DNA of 39,340 nt, from NCBI GenBank assembly GCA_015499985.1, contig JAAAUF010000327.1, forward strand, positions 1 through 39,340. The letters run 5' to 3'. The notes beneath the pieces are model-generated. The model ran no database searches, was not told where the DNA came from, and saw only the letters and a list, made by a program, of their open reading frames with translations. The number at the start of each line of letters is the position of its first letter. The stretch's first letter is position 1. Positions 1-10,533 of the stretch are shown one piece after another. Source of the stretch: Haplosporangium gracile. Lineage: Eukaryota; Mortierellomycota; Mortierellomycetes; Mortierellales; Mortierellaceae. A program made the translations under genes and the position numbers.

Positions 1-1057
1 TTTTTTTTTTTTTTTTTTTTGTGGGATTGCAACTCGCAGAAGAGCGCTATTGCCCAAACTCCCTTTCCACCCTCTCCACCACCAGCAGTAGCCATAAGGA
101 CGCTTATGCCGCCCTCTGTTGCTCGAACTTGCACTCATTCAAGACCAGGCAGTCCATTGCACTTATGCTTCAGCAGCGAACGTTTCTGTGAACAAGCTAC
201 ACGTCCGACTCTCCTTGTACAAGTTGCAGCCCGATTGGGATATTACAATGAGAAGCCAAAGGTATACTAACATTGAGTCTTTTCCGCGCAAGAGAGGGAT
301 TAAACTCGCGGCTACAAGGGGCACTAGTTCAGAGCAGAGCGCAATAGACACGAAACATACAATCATTGAACAATCAGGTTTATAGTGTCTGTGAATACCG
401 AAGGATCTATCCACCGGCACCACACCAATATCGGCTTTACGATGATCAAGGACAATCGAACTGATCGCGAAACTCACATTGAAAGTAAGCCCATATAATT
501 GCATTATTCTTCTTGAACAAAGGGACCAGGTAGCATGACCGTGTTGTAGTCATCGCAGATTAAGTTACAAGAGGTATGCCTTTTCAAGGATGTAAAAAGG
601 AGCATTTGTAGTGCACAGCAGCAAGAAGCTCTGGGAACAATCAGGGATAATATGTGATAAGAGGAACCAGTATCGATCAAGATTGACGGGATCCTTGGCA
701 ACGTCGCCAAGCAGTAACTGGAAACCGTGTACTGAAAGTACAAAAAAAAGCCATTACAGTATCGTATCTTTGACAAGAGGAGAAGAAGACAAAGGCTATT
801 TAGGGTGCTCATATCCACCATTATTCCCATTATCCCCCTTCCCCTGCCTTGGATTGTCAGCTTCACAAGTTTCGACTTTGGGACTTTTTTTCCTTCCTTG
901 TTTAGGGCTTTTTACGATGGTTTATTATCCAGAATTGTAGCTTAAAGACAAAAAAAAAAAAAAAAAAAAAGTTACGATCATTCAAACTATTTAAAAAGCG
1001 ATTGACAATAGTGTTTGAAAAAAGGCACCTAAAAGAGAGAGTAAATGTGTGTTGCAA
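1..1057. other. intergenic, no gene seen
   Basis: This stretch lies beyond the 3' end of the module-LRR gene that stops at 1058. It opens with a run of 20 T and contains a run of about 21 A near 950-970. Open frames of up to about 120 codons exist on both strands, but none shows a recognisable domain, a conserved motif or plausible splice partners. I see no RNA gene. The homopolymers may be transcript-end or low-complexity sequence. Confidence 0.6.
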
Positions 1058-3308
1058 TTATTTGGCAAGAGAGGGGGCAGGAAGTATCGCTTGGATGTAT
1101 CGCTCCTGTTGGAGAAAGATGGACAAGATTTCGACACGCCTACGTGCAAGTTTCTGCTTGAAGCCCACCAGGGGTCGGATATTTTCGTCATAGATGTCGC
1201 TTTTAACCCGGACGGCAGGCTGACACAATTCTACTTTCATGCGGTTATTGAATTTCGGAGCTTGGATCGCAAGGATCGCTTCAGTGACCCAATCATACTC
1301 GGAGGACAAAATCGATAGGACCTCAAGTTCAGAGAAGTCGAGATTAGCAAGCGTCATCCTCAGGGACTCGAGGGAGGGCCGGATCAAAAAGATGCGGCGC
1401 ATGGGGTGTGACAAGAGGATCCGGAGGGTCTGGATATTATGGATGTTGCGGAGGTGGATGGTCTTGAGTTTCCAAGATGCAAAGTTCATGAATGACTCGC
1501 TTCTGAAGCGCCTAAGGTCTGCCTCGCTCAAGTCTGTCAGGCTGATCGACTCGAGGGTTTCGAATTTGACATACTGGAGGAGCTCCTTGGAGTGGCTGTT
1601 GACTCCCAGATGGGTGAGACTCAGCTGCGGTAGGGTCTTACGTAATCTGGCCAGAGCTTTGGTCGACAGGACAACTTGGAGGTCAAGATGGGTCAACTTG
1701 GTGTAAGGTTGACCAATGGAGGCCAAGGTACACAACTCAAGAGGAAGGCTTGGGATCTTGGGGTACTGGAGCATCAGGATCTCGATGATGCCGGCCGATC
1801 GTCCAATGACCTCTTGAAGCTGTGGTTGGTTGACACCACGACCAGTGCGAACAATATTCCTGATAGGCTTGTTGCTCTGCGGCATGGTTTTCCAGCGAGG
1901 ATTGGAATTGTCTTTTGCAGGGATGACGGAGCTGTAGGTGGTGTTGTAGATGTGAAGGGTCCTGAGCTTTTTTAGCTTGCCAATGACAAGCTCCATCTTT
2001 AGGTGCATCTGGCCCGGGGTCTGGAAATTACCTAGCCTTAGGTCATAGAGGTTGGGGCAGGCAATGAGCAGCGCGCACAACTGGGACTCACTCGACGACT
2101 CGATCTTGATTAAGAGATGGAGCAGACGCAGGCCAGAATAAAGCATGTTTATAGTCGGGAAATTGGTCCGCAGTCCGAAATGAGTCGCATTCTCGAGGAT
2201 AAGACCCTTGAGGTTCTTGTTCCACAACAGCGTATGGATCTTGTAGTACTTGGGATTGTCGCCCTTTCTGATTTGCTCGGGTTGCTCTTCCCAGGTTCCT
2301 TTGAGGTCAAGGCGCAAGATGGTGACGCCGGTGTTGTAGACGTTGTCGACCAGATTCTCGCTATCGGCTGCGTTAAAATTATAGTCAAGCGTAAGGTCCA
2401 GCTCCTTTGTCTTCTTGGCATCCTTGACCAGCTTCTCAAAGAACTGCCTCGAGTCTGAAGACGAAACGAGAGTCAGAGTAATCTTTTGAGTCTCCTCATC
2501 ATACGTGCCATTACTCTTCTCGACCAGCTGGCGGAGACTGTTGGAGACGGAGACCTTTTTGGCGAAGGAGTTCGTGACAGGCGTGACCTCGTCCACAATT
2601 TCAAAGTCCGACTCGGGTGAGGGAGACGAGGCGGGGGAATAATCCTGGGAAGGCGAGAAGGGCCTCTGGGTTGTCCTGGTCTGTAACAAAACCGCTGCTG
2701 AAGGTGCGGGTAGAGAAGAAGGAGAAGGAGACAAGAAAACAGGCTGGTCGTTCTGTAATGGTGAGGGAGTCAAAAAATGAGATTTGTTCATGAGAGGACT
2801 TGAGTTGCCTGGCCGAGGGCGGGCTGTTCCTGGAACTGTAGCAGCGGCACCAGCATCGGACGCACCCTTTCTTTGGTCGTAAACAGTTGGGGGGGTCAGA
2901 GGAGTGAAGTTTGAACTGTCGTTGGTAACCACTTCGATAACGTCGCCTCGGTAGTGCATAATCCGTCTCGGCTCGATGCTGGTAAAAAGCAGGAAAAAAA
3001 AAGAGCCAAATTGGTGTCAGTTTAACAATTTTCTTTTTCCCTGGCTCAGAAATTTCCAGGTGTTTCCTACGAGAGAAGTAGACATGAAACAACAAAAAAA
3101 AACAAGGCCCTGTCAGAATGACTTACTATTCACCATTCTCGTCCTCCATGTAGAATATGATAATCTCACGACGTTTGAAGTGGACAGCATGGGGAAAGAC
3201 TTCCTGGACATCCCTCAGTCGACTGTAGTGGTATTGCCGGGCAGTGTCCCATCGAACAGCAAGGTGTTGCTTATTAGCGCCGCATTGAAACGTTTGATAC
3301 TCGTCCAT
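1058..3308 (-). CDS. Head-module + LRR protein, two exons (module-LRR gene 1)
   Basis: Exons are 3308-3127 and 2978-1058, with a 148-nt GT-AG intron (gtaagt ... ttaccag) in phase 2; the product is about 700 residues. The start at 3308 is preferred over the in-frame ATG at 3335 because it gives MDEYQTF, matching the paralogues' MEPYQQF. Residues 1-78 form the conserved head: RLRDVQEVFP, FYMEDENGE, then across the intron IEPRRIMHY and DVIEVV. A Pro/Ser-rich linker covers about 80-195. LRR-like units such as CPNLYDLRLG and LKKLRTLHIY cover about 205-680. The LRR half is clearly paralogous to the gene at 7241-10533 (LLQYVKFETLESISLTDL against LLKYVNFASLKSLSLTDL), but this protein lacks that gene's central domain. 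It has no F-box, P-loop, signal peptide or membrane segment. Function is unknown; a ligand- or protein-binding LRR is inferred. The spliced model is well supported by matching phase and exon length (182 nt in both genes). Confidence 0.85.
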
Positions 3309-3419
3309 TTTTACGAGTGTTCGTCGTGCTGTCACTGCGCCTTTGGGTGCGTCGTGGTTATTGTAGGGTGCTTGTTGTTGTATGTGAGTGTGTGGTTTTG
3401 ATGTTTAAGAAAAAAAAAA

Positions 3420-3445
3420 GAAAGAAAGAAAGAAAGAAAGAAAGA
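3420..3445. repeat. (GAAA)n microsatellite
   Basis: About six GAAA units follow an A-run, 110-140 bp upstream of the start of module-LRR gene 1. On that gene's coding strand this is a polypyrimidine (TTTC) tract, like the tracts upstream of most genes in the window. Confidence 0.9.
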
Positions 3446-4212
3446 GCAGGAAAAGAAAAAAATATATATACTTATGTGTAGGGGAAGAGTTGGGCCAAAG
3501 CGGGTTCTGCAAACTGACAATAAATCTGTGCCATGACGAAACCCCTCATCTTTCACCCTTGCTTGCGTTTTCTATTGTTTTTTATTTCTGAATGCTCGCT
3601 CCTTTTCCTCGCAATGAGAATGCACTTTGGGTCAATGGAAGAGAACATAGATTTTATTTGGTGCCTTTTTCATGCAAACAGGAGATGGCAATAGGTCATG
3701 GTCATGCCTTATCTCATATTTGCGACACAAACAACAGAAACCTTACACAGCCCGAATCCTGCGCCGAGGGAACAGTTTCTATCGGTATCCTCTTCAGCTT
3801 CAGGAACGTCTTTTTTTTTTTTTTATTTTGAAAGAAGACCCAAGATCACACTACTGTCGTTGCGTAATCCCCAAGACAAACACAGCACTTTCTTGTTGCT
3901 TTCCATTTTCTTTCGACATCAATTTTCCCACGCGCGCTACTCGATTTAAAAAAGGCAGTGGTTACCTTTTTTCTTTTTCTTTTTTTTATTTTACCGTCAA
4001 TTGGAGGACTTATTCCGACCGTACCTCATTTGTATGAGGAGCATTTTTTTCCCCGTTAAAAAGTACCCACGGGGGATGCCACAAAAAATCTTGCAGGCGG
4101 TAAGCGCTCCTCCTAGGCTCATACTAATGTCAGCGCAAGTAAGCATGAATGTCACTAAGTAAAGCAACGGAAAAAAAAACATAATCCTGCAACCTGGTTT
4201 CTCTTTTGCTTT
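3446..4212. other. intergenic, no gene seen
   Basis: This is AT-rich sequence with several T-runs. I searched the minus strand for a second module exon (the RI.HYP..IIDVV segment) that would complete the orphan exon at 4253-4446 and found none. Short open frames are low-complexity Phe/Ser-rich. Confidence 0.5.
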
Positions 4213-4446
4213 TCATGCGCAAGAAGTGACTGTTTTGTTTATGATAACTTGCGCTTGTTCGTGTTCGTCCTCAAGGTAGTTCATATGCACACCATTGATC
4301 TTGAACAAGGAGGCACCAGGAAAGAACCTTTGAATATCCGACACACGATTATAGGTTTCGTCGGTGGTCTTGTCCTTTCGGACAGCAATGGAAATTGAGT
4401 CGGCAGTCTCGCCTTGTCGGAAGCGTTGGTGCGGTATCATGTCCAT
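4213..4446 (-). pseudogene. Orphan first exon of the head module, GC splice donor
   Basis: From the ATG at 4446 (or 4440) the frame reads a third copy of the head module. It includes QRFRQG, NRVSDIQRFFP, LFKINGV and NYLEDEHEQ, aligning throughout with the first exons at 3127-3308 and 10352-10533. At the homologous splice site the sequence is CAAGC|GCAAGT, a textbook GC-AG donor in the same phase 2, so the exon would end at 4253. Unspliced, the frame stops at 4213. I find no RI.HYP..IIDVV second exon within the next 700 bp. The copy is therefore either a dead remnant or an alternative first exon for the gene at 1058-3308, whose acceptor at 2978 is phase-compatible. A GA-rich tract (about 4600-4720) precedes it, as for its relatives. 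Confidence 0.6.
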
Positions 4447-5021
4447 GGCGCGGGCCGACAAATGTGTTGAGAGGTGAAAGGAGGTGAGGGTAGTTTTTGT
4501 TGTTGTTGTTGTTGATAAGGCAATGAACGCCGTGGATACAACGGGTGAATGAGTGAATGAGTGAATGGAAGGATGCGAGGAATGAGTTAGGTAGACAGAA
4601 ATGTGAAGGAAGAGTGCAAGGGTTGAAAGAGGAGGGAAGTTCGGAGGTGAAAAGTGAAGGAGAGCAGGGGGAAGTAGGCGAGCAAGAAAAAAAAGAAGAA
4701 AAATTAGCATTCAGCTCAATGGCGGGCTTAAAAATCACTCAGGCCAGTTCCTCTGACCGAAAGAAGCGCAACGTGCCTTTGTTTACTTGCCTGCACGCCC
4801 CTTGCCCATTGTTCTCATGTTATTCATGCGTTTTGCCTTGACCTCGCCTTCAACAAAATCTGTTCTCGAACCCTGTCAAATCATGACTATTTGCGCATTA
4901 TTCTTACTTGTTACTTCCTCCTGGTTCAACGGCCCAAGAACAGTGCACAGACCCGCTTTGAGATGTTCCATCTGTGCCTTTTTTTTCTCACGCAGAGGAA
5001 TGGCATCCAAGACAAATTTAT
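4447..5021. other. intergenic; polypurine tract
   Basis: Contains a TTG-triplet run near 4498-4514 and a GA-rich stretch at about 4600-4720 (CT-rich on the minus strand) upstream of the orphan exon. The remainder is the 3' flank of the SET-domain gene. No further gene is seen. Confidence 0.55.
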
Positions 5022-5576
5022 TTATTCCTCGTAAAGTGGCTCCCATGGCCTGTAACTGTTGACTAACCCCTGACATTTCTTTGCGCCACACTGGCACTCG
5101 AACGTCCATAATGGGTCCCACTTGTCCTCGGCTGTACCATAGTTGTAAACATAAGTAACATGCTCTCCAACCTTGATCGGTCGGATGGCGACGATCTCCT
5201 GCATGTCATTGATGGTCGAGTTGGGTCGACAACCATGGTTGGCATAGATAGCAGGCGTCGTGGCGATCATCCACTTCCACTGGTTGTTTTGCAAAAAGTT
5301 GAGTGCGTAGATGATATCGTTTGATCCGAGCTCTGAATACTCCACCACGGGTCCCTCGAACTTCTCCATCACCGTTCCTACAAGGCAGTCCTTGATGGCG
5401 ACGAGACCCTTGCCGAATGGGACATCGATAGGTGAGCTTGGATAGGGGCGACCGTGACTGATGACGCCTTTGACCAGAGACTTGCATGGGAAGATCCTGT
5501 TCTCTGCGGGTAATTCCATGGTCTCCTCCGAGTTTGGAACCTTGGTCGTCTGAAGGCGGTTATCACCCGCCAACAT
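5022..5576 (-). CDS. Small SET-domain protein (putative protein-lysine methyltransferase)
   Basis: A single uninterrupted frame of 184 residues. SET hallmarks appear in order: the SAM-binding entry motif GKGLVA (55-60), then ANHGCRPNS (112-120, family form NHSCxPN), then VTYVYNYG (140-147, family form of the Y-D/Y-Y pseudoknot strand), and a post-SET CxCx4C cluster, CQCGAKKC (161-168). SET proteins transfer methyl groups from S-adenosylmethionine to lysines, and the post-SET cysteines with the pseudoknot Cys normally bind zinc. The protein is barely larger than the domain, so substrate choice cannot be read from accessory domains; histone and non-histone targets are both possible. The usual Ser of NHSC is Gly here. 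The start at 5576 is the first Met after a stop; an internal Met at residue 20 is the alternative. It is flanked by module genes but shows no operon-like link. Confidence 0.82.
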   Translation of the reverse strand: MLAGDNRLQTTKVPNSEETMELPAENRIFPCKSLVKGVISHGRPYPSSPIDVPFGKGLVAIKDCLVGTVMEKFEGPVVEYSELGSNDIIYALNFLQNNQWKWMIATTPAIYANHGCRPNSTINDMQEIVAIRPIKVGEHVTYVYNYGTAEDKWDPLWTFECQCGAKKCQGLVNSYRPWEPLYEE

Positions 5577-6715
5577 CGTGTTCCTTGTGTGTGTGAGAGA
5601 GAAGTGGGGGTTGGTATATCCTTGCTTCTTGTATGCCTATTGTCCGCAAGGTTCAACCATTTCGCTCAATAGTTAGTAACTCTTGCCTCTTTGCTCCTAG
5701 TTTCTTTGACTATCACCATTACACAGGTAGCTCATCCTTCCTTGTCGAGCTCTATTGTTTGTTATGCATACGTTTATCGAGTCGTCCTTACCGGCAGCTG
5801 CTGTTCTTGATGGGTAGGAAACGGAGGCACTTTGTCGTAGTGGGATGGGTGTGTGCGTGTGAAAGGTGTTTTTTGTGTGATCAAAAGGGGCTATTGCTTT
5901 TTGGAGTCTTGCTTTTATACATTTTTCATTGGCACATTTGGGCTTGATGATATGAATAATGTATGTTTGGGTCGGAGACCCTAACTGAATAATATCCGTT
6001 TCTTGGACAATGCATATGCCATTATTTTTCCAAGAAGAAAGGGACGGACGCATGCCGAGGCATCAAAGGCGAGAGAGCAATGTCGTTTCCTCCCTTTTCC
6101 TATCAAAAACCACAGGCGTCGGCGTTTGTGGTTTTTTTTTTTTTTTTTTTTTCCTATAGATTATGCCTCCCTCCCCCTAAAGGTTTCCTCTAGTCCCTTT
6201 GCACTGCAACATAAAAAGATAACTCTTCGGTTTTGCATAATGATGACCCGTGGACACTTCTTGTTTACACAATGACGCTTAGGAAAAAGAGCATGCATCT
6301 TTCATTTTCACTCTTCTTAACCACCATTCTCTCTTTCTGTGTGTAAAAAGGCGAATAAAAAAAGGCGGATGAAGAGAGTTGCTAAAGCGAAAATGCACCC
6401 CTTTGCACTGGGAAGCAAAGAGAAATAAAATGCACAGCCTTTTCTTTTTTATGTTTCTTGTCCATTTGGCCCCTTTATCGAAATTCTAGGCCTGCGTGTG
6501 AACATTTTTTTCTTTTCTGGTAAACATGTATGCCAGCTGCATTGTATGTTTGGAGTATTTCCCAGGGCCTCTATCCTCTACTTCAGATTACTCTCAAAGC
6601 TGGAACGGACGGCGAGCCTGGGACTTCTGCCATCCAAAGTAGCTTGTCAAAAGTTCATTTTACTCGGGACCTGATACGCGTTGAAGAAAGTAATTATCGG
6701 CTTCGTTGTTTTTTT
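5577..6715. other. intergenic, no gene seen
   Basis: Lies between the 5' end of the SET gene and the 3' flank of the large module-LRR gene. It contains a T-run of about 20 near 6130-6150. No domain-bearing frame, RNA gene or mobile element was recognised. Confidence 0.5.
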
Positions 6716-6747
6716 GTTTGTTTTGATTTTTCAAAATCAAAACAAAC
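6716..6747. repeat. Perfect 15-bp inverted repeat (hairpin)
   Basis: Arms GTTTGTTTTGATTTT (6716-6730) and AAAATCAAAACAAAC (6733-6747) are perfect reverse complements with a 2-nt spacer. The palindrome lies about 0.5 kb beyond the stop of the gene at 7241-10533. I see no transposon ends around it. Confidence 0.9.
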
Positions 6748-7240
6748 CTACACGGCCTAAATACTAGGGTTTCCTACTACACAGTCCATATCCTTCTTAA
6801 ATTATCCCTTTTACCAAGATCCTGCTTTGAAATTTGTCCTCAGGACTACCCACCGCCTGGTATTCACTCCAAAACACTCCCCGGACATACCTTACCAGGA
6901 CGCTGCGCAGGGTGAGGTCTGAAGTAGGCATGGCCTTCGGTCAGTCGGGCTACCCCAGCAAAGGGGATTTACTGTGGGTTAAATATTATCACTTTGGCAG
7001 ATTTAGACAAAAGGTGGACACCTTCGCAAGTTAGCCTACAGGATAGAATAGACAATTTTACCTGACGCATACGCGAGGATCGTAGCTTGAAGGTGTGAAA
7101 ATTGAGGGGAGTTGCCTAAAATTATTCCTTGAATCCAGAGGCGTTGACCTCTTTCTTCAAGAGGCTAATGATTGCCTCAATAATGACTTCTCCAGGAACA
7201 TCAGTCGTAATAATAACAAAGGATGCACCTTTATTCACGA
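6748..7240. other. 3' flank of module-LRR gene 3, nothing recognised
   Basis: The base composition is more even than in neighbouring spacers, and a 66-codon open frame (6834-7034) exists on the plus strand, but I recognise no motif. It could be 3' untranslated sequence or a decayed insert. Confidence 0.4.
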
Positions 7241-10200
7241 TCACAAAACAGTCGACAGAATAGAATGCCAATGTTGGTTATCCAACTCAGCCCGCTTGAC
7301 AAACACAATATGTTGTGCTTTCAGTCGAGGGAAACCTCCCTCTAACCTCGCCTCCAAGCATCTGGACGACACCGGGTTGACTTTCTCGCACTGGAGCAAA
7401 AAGTTGTCTCCCAATTGCTTGACCCGCGCAGCCAACGCAAACTCGACAGCGCCGTAGTATTCATCTACAGTAAATGTGGCTTCGGCACGGAACTGAGCCG
7501 ACAACACCTCGAGCCGATTAAGGTTGAGGATTGGCATGATTTTGGACATGCCATCGCGATTGATGTCAACCAGTTCCAATCGCTTCAGGGCGATCTTGTG
7601 AAGCAGGTCTGGCAGGCTCCGGATTCTGCCACCCACCTTGAGGTCCATTCGGTCAAGTTGGCATGGGCGGTTCTCGTCCAAAAAGGCCTCGAAAAGCGGA
7701 TGCATGTCGTCTTCCGTGAGATCGGTCAAACTAAGCGACTTGAGAGATGCAAAGTTGACGTACTTGAGAAGACATTTGGAGTGCTCGTCAGCGCCAAAGT
7801 GGACAAGACTCAAGTTCCAGATAACTGACGCCAACAACTCAATCGAAGAATTCGTGATTCCTGTTCCCAAATGGAGATGTGTCAACCTGGAGAATGGGCG
7901 GGCAGCGTGGCTAAGTGCGGCGAGCGCTTGGTGCTGGAACACGCTGGGAATCCCTCGGCAGTGGGCTGGCGACAGCTCCACAGTCTGCCATTTCTTTTCC
8001 TTAAACTCCAAAACCAGCACCTCCATAATTCGTGATGACGCCTGAATGAGGCCCTCGAGTTTAGCGCGATTCATCACATGTCCTGTGCTGACAAGACCCT
8101 TGAGAGTATCCGTCGACAGGGAGGCGTCTTCCCACTTTATCGTGTCGCCCGTAACGTTGGCGTCCGACAATCCTGTGTCCATACTGTAGATGTGCAAGTT
8201 CTTCAGATGTTTCAACGAGGCGATCGCGTAATACAAGGCGGGGTGCATCTTCCTTTGGCTTGAGTATGATCCGAGGCGCAGGTCGACGAGGCTTGGGCAA
8301 CTGGTGAGGATGTTGGCCAACCGAACTTGATCCGCGGGTTCGATGACGTTCAAAAGGTGGAACCGTTGCAAGGTGCAAGTGGTGTGGTTCTGAGGAAGGC
8401 CGGATACTCGAGATCCGAGGTGATGAACATTGGAGAAAAACACGCCTCGCAGTTTCTTGCTGGAGACCATCTGGACCAAGGGGTGGTATCGGCCCTTGCC
8501 TAGCGACATTCCCTCAAAAGCCGACTTCTTGCCCTTGTCGTCTCTCATATCAAGTCTCAGAACTTGCAAGTTGGACTGAGTGACCGCGCTCGCTAGGGCG
8601 GCAAGGTCGGACGATCCAAACTTCCAGTCTAGAGCAACGTCGAGCTCGTCCAGTGCCAATGCTTGTGAGGCGAGTTTCCCGAAAACGTCCTTGGCGGCCG
8701 CGCTGGAAGTGAGGTTGATGACGGCCTTGCTGAGATAAGGACTGTATGCTCCGCCATTGACCTCGACGGTTTTGATGAAAGAGGTCATACTGGAAACGGA
8801 GTAAAGGGTCCGGTAATGTTCAAAGCACACCCACTTGGTACGGTCAGTCTCCACTGTGGTCCTGTACAAGTCGCCCAAGAAGCCGTCATGGTTGTGGCTG
8901 CGTAAAAACGTGTCCAACCGTCGATGGTCTGCTCCGCCCAGTGCTCGGAGATTCTTGAACGTTTCGCAGGCTCCCAAAGTATTAGGATCGGTCTTATTGG
9001 TCGTCGCATCATGGTCGTGGCCAAGGCCCAAGGTCTTTTCCAGAGAGTCGATTGTTGTGTTGATGGTGGCTATCGTGTCTTTAACCATGCTCTCCGTCGT
9101 CTTGGAAGAAGGATCGCTTCTTTCGTGGAATACACCCAGTTCAGGACTCGTTAATGCCGTGAGCGCCATCGAGTGCTTAAGGACCGCGAGCATGCCCAGG
9201 ACATAGGAACCATACTTTTCGATAAACTCTGCCGTTCTGGTGACCTCATATCCAGCGTGTTTGACCAAGTGTACCATCATCCTTGATTTGATTTCAGGTT
9301 GTTCTGTTGTAGGCTTAATAGTTGGTTGATTGGACGGGCCACCGAAATCTGCTGTCGAGCTGTTGTTACTGCTGTTGTTGTTGTGATTGTCGCACCGGTC
9401 GCCACACTCGCAGAGAAAGTAAAGTCGAAAATTCTGCAGGGGCTCTCCGCTCGGATTCTTGTTTGTGAAGGAGGGTGGGAGGAAGACAAAGAGCCTTGGG
9501 ATCGGATATTCGTATAGCTCCTCGTTGAGGCTGAAGGCGGCGTCGAGTCTCTTTTGCGCCATCACGAGTTCGACCATGGTCGGTTGCTGTTGTTGGCGAT
9601 CCATCACGTGGTGTCTTTGTTGTTCATCAGCATCGGCATTATGAGATTGCTCAGAAGAGGGCGACAATTGAGTGTCCGCCAATTGCTGTTGGAGAACCTT
9701 GTCGTGATTTGGCGCATTGTCCTGGGAGTAGTAGTGCTCTTCTGTTGGGGCAGTGCTGAGGTGTGGAGCAGGACTGTCCGTAGATGTTGTTGTCGCCTGG
9801 TATTGTTGTTGTTGCTGCTGCTGCTGAAGAGATTGACCGTCCAGTAGGGCGTCTGTGCCAATGGGTGAAGACCTCGTAGCGAGAGAAGCAGGTACTTGGG
9901 CAGGTGGGGAAGAGGCTCCAAACGTAGCGCGTCGAGGACGCGTAGTGACCACAGTGTTGGGCTGGACAGAAATTGTTGGTACAGACTGGTCCACACCCTG
10001 TTGTGACGAAGGGTCTGTCTCTTCATGCTTGTCCTCCAGATCGGCTGTATGTTGAGGGTCAGTCTCATCGACGAGACTGGTTGGTGGTGACGGTTGTTGT
10101 TGTTGCTGTAGTTGCTGTTGCTCTTCTTTCTGATTAGCGCTGGCTGTGACAATGTCGATGATGGAGTTGGGGTAGTGTGCAATCCGCTTGGGTTCAAAGC

Positions 10201-10533
10201 TGATTGCAAGGAATCCGGTTTGTTGAAGCAAGGAGGTGGAATCAATAAAAGTGATTAGTGGTCAAATCAGAAAAAAAAGGTCATTATTGCTTTTGCGTTA
10301 ATTATCTCTCCAAGTATGCTTCTCGAGCGTGAATGAGACTAAGACGATTACCATTGCTCGCTCTCGTCTTCGAGGAAGAGGATGTTGATGCTATTGACTT
10401 TGAATCCCCAGGCGGAAGGAAAGTAGTGTTGAATGTCAGAGAGGCGGTTGTAGAAATAGTCTCGCTTTATGTCTCGTCTGACAGCGAGCGCCTCGATCCT
10501 TGGCCCGAGGCGGAACTGTTGGTATGGTTCCAT
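7241..10533 (-). CDS. Head-module + central domain + LRR protein, two exons (module-LRR gene 3)
   Basis: Exons are 10533-10352 and 10199-7241 (152-nt phase-2 intron, gtaatc ... aatcag), giving about 1046 residues. Residues 1-78 are the head module (LSDIQHYFPS, ILFLEDESEQ, then FEPKRIAHYPNSIIDIV). Residues 82-290 are Gln/Ser/Thr-rich with polyQ runs from mixed CAG/CAA codons. A central domain at about 290-405 carries YPIPRLFVFLPPSF, FRLYFLCECGD and a KHAGYEV ... EKYGSYVLGML block. I recall these motifs from many uncharacterised proteins of Mortierella-type fungi, but could not check this. TKWVCFEHY lies near 514-522. LRR-like units run from about 545 to 1000 and are paralogous to the gene at 1058-3308. 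I see no Walker A motif, F-box, signal peptide or membrane helix. Cytoplasmic or nuclear LRR recognition is inferred; the ligand is unknown. This looks like the full-length form of the family. Confidence 0.87.

Noticed and set aside
1..970. Processed retro-copy bounded by the T-run at 1-20 and the A-run at 950-970
   Set aside because: The two runs point in opposite directions, no target duplication is visible, and no coding similarity lies between them.
1239..2458. Plus-strand frames of 99-155 codons opposite module-LRR gene 1
   Set aside because: They are shadows of the LRR coding strand, with Arg/Ser/Leu-biased composition and no domain.
3309..3335. Alternative start of module-LRR gene 1 at 3335
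   Set aside because: It adds nine residues absent from the other three head copies; possible but less likely.
4447..4710. Upstream extension of the orphan head exon
   Set aside because: Low-complexity translation of a CT-rich leader; alignment with the other heads begins at 4446 or 4440.
7095..8045. Plus-strand frames of 120-137 codons opposite the 3' half of module-LRR gene 3
   Set aside because: Antisense shadows of the LRR; the minus-strand frame is continuous and paralogous to another gene.
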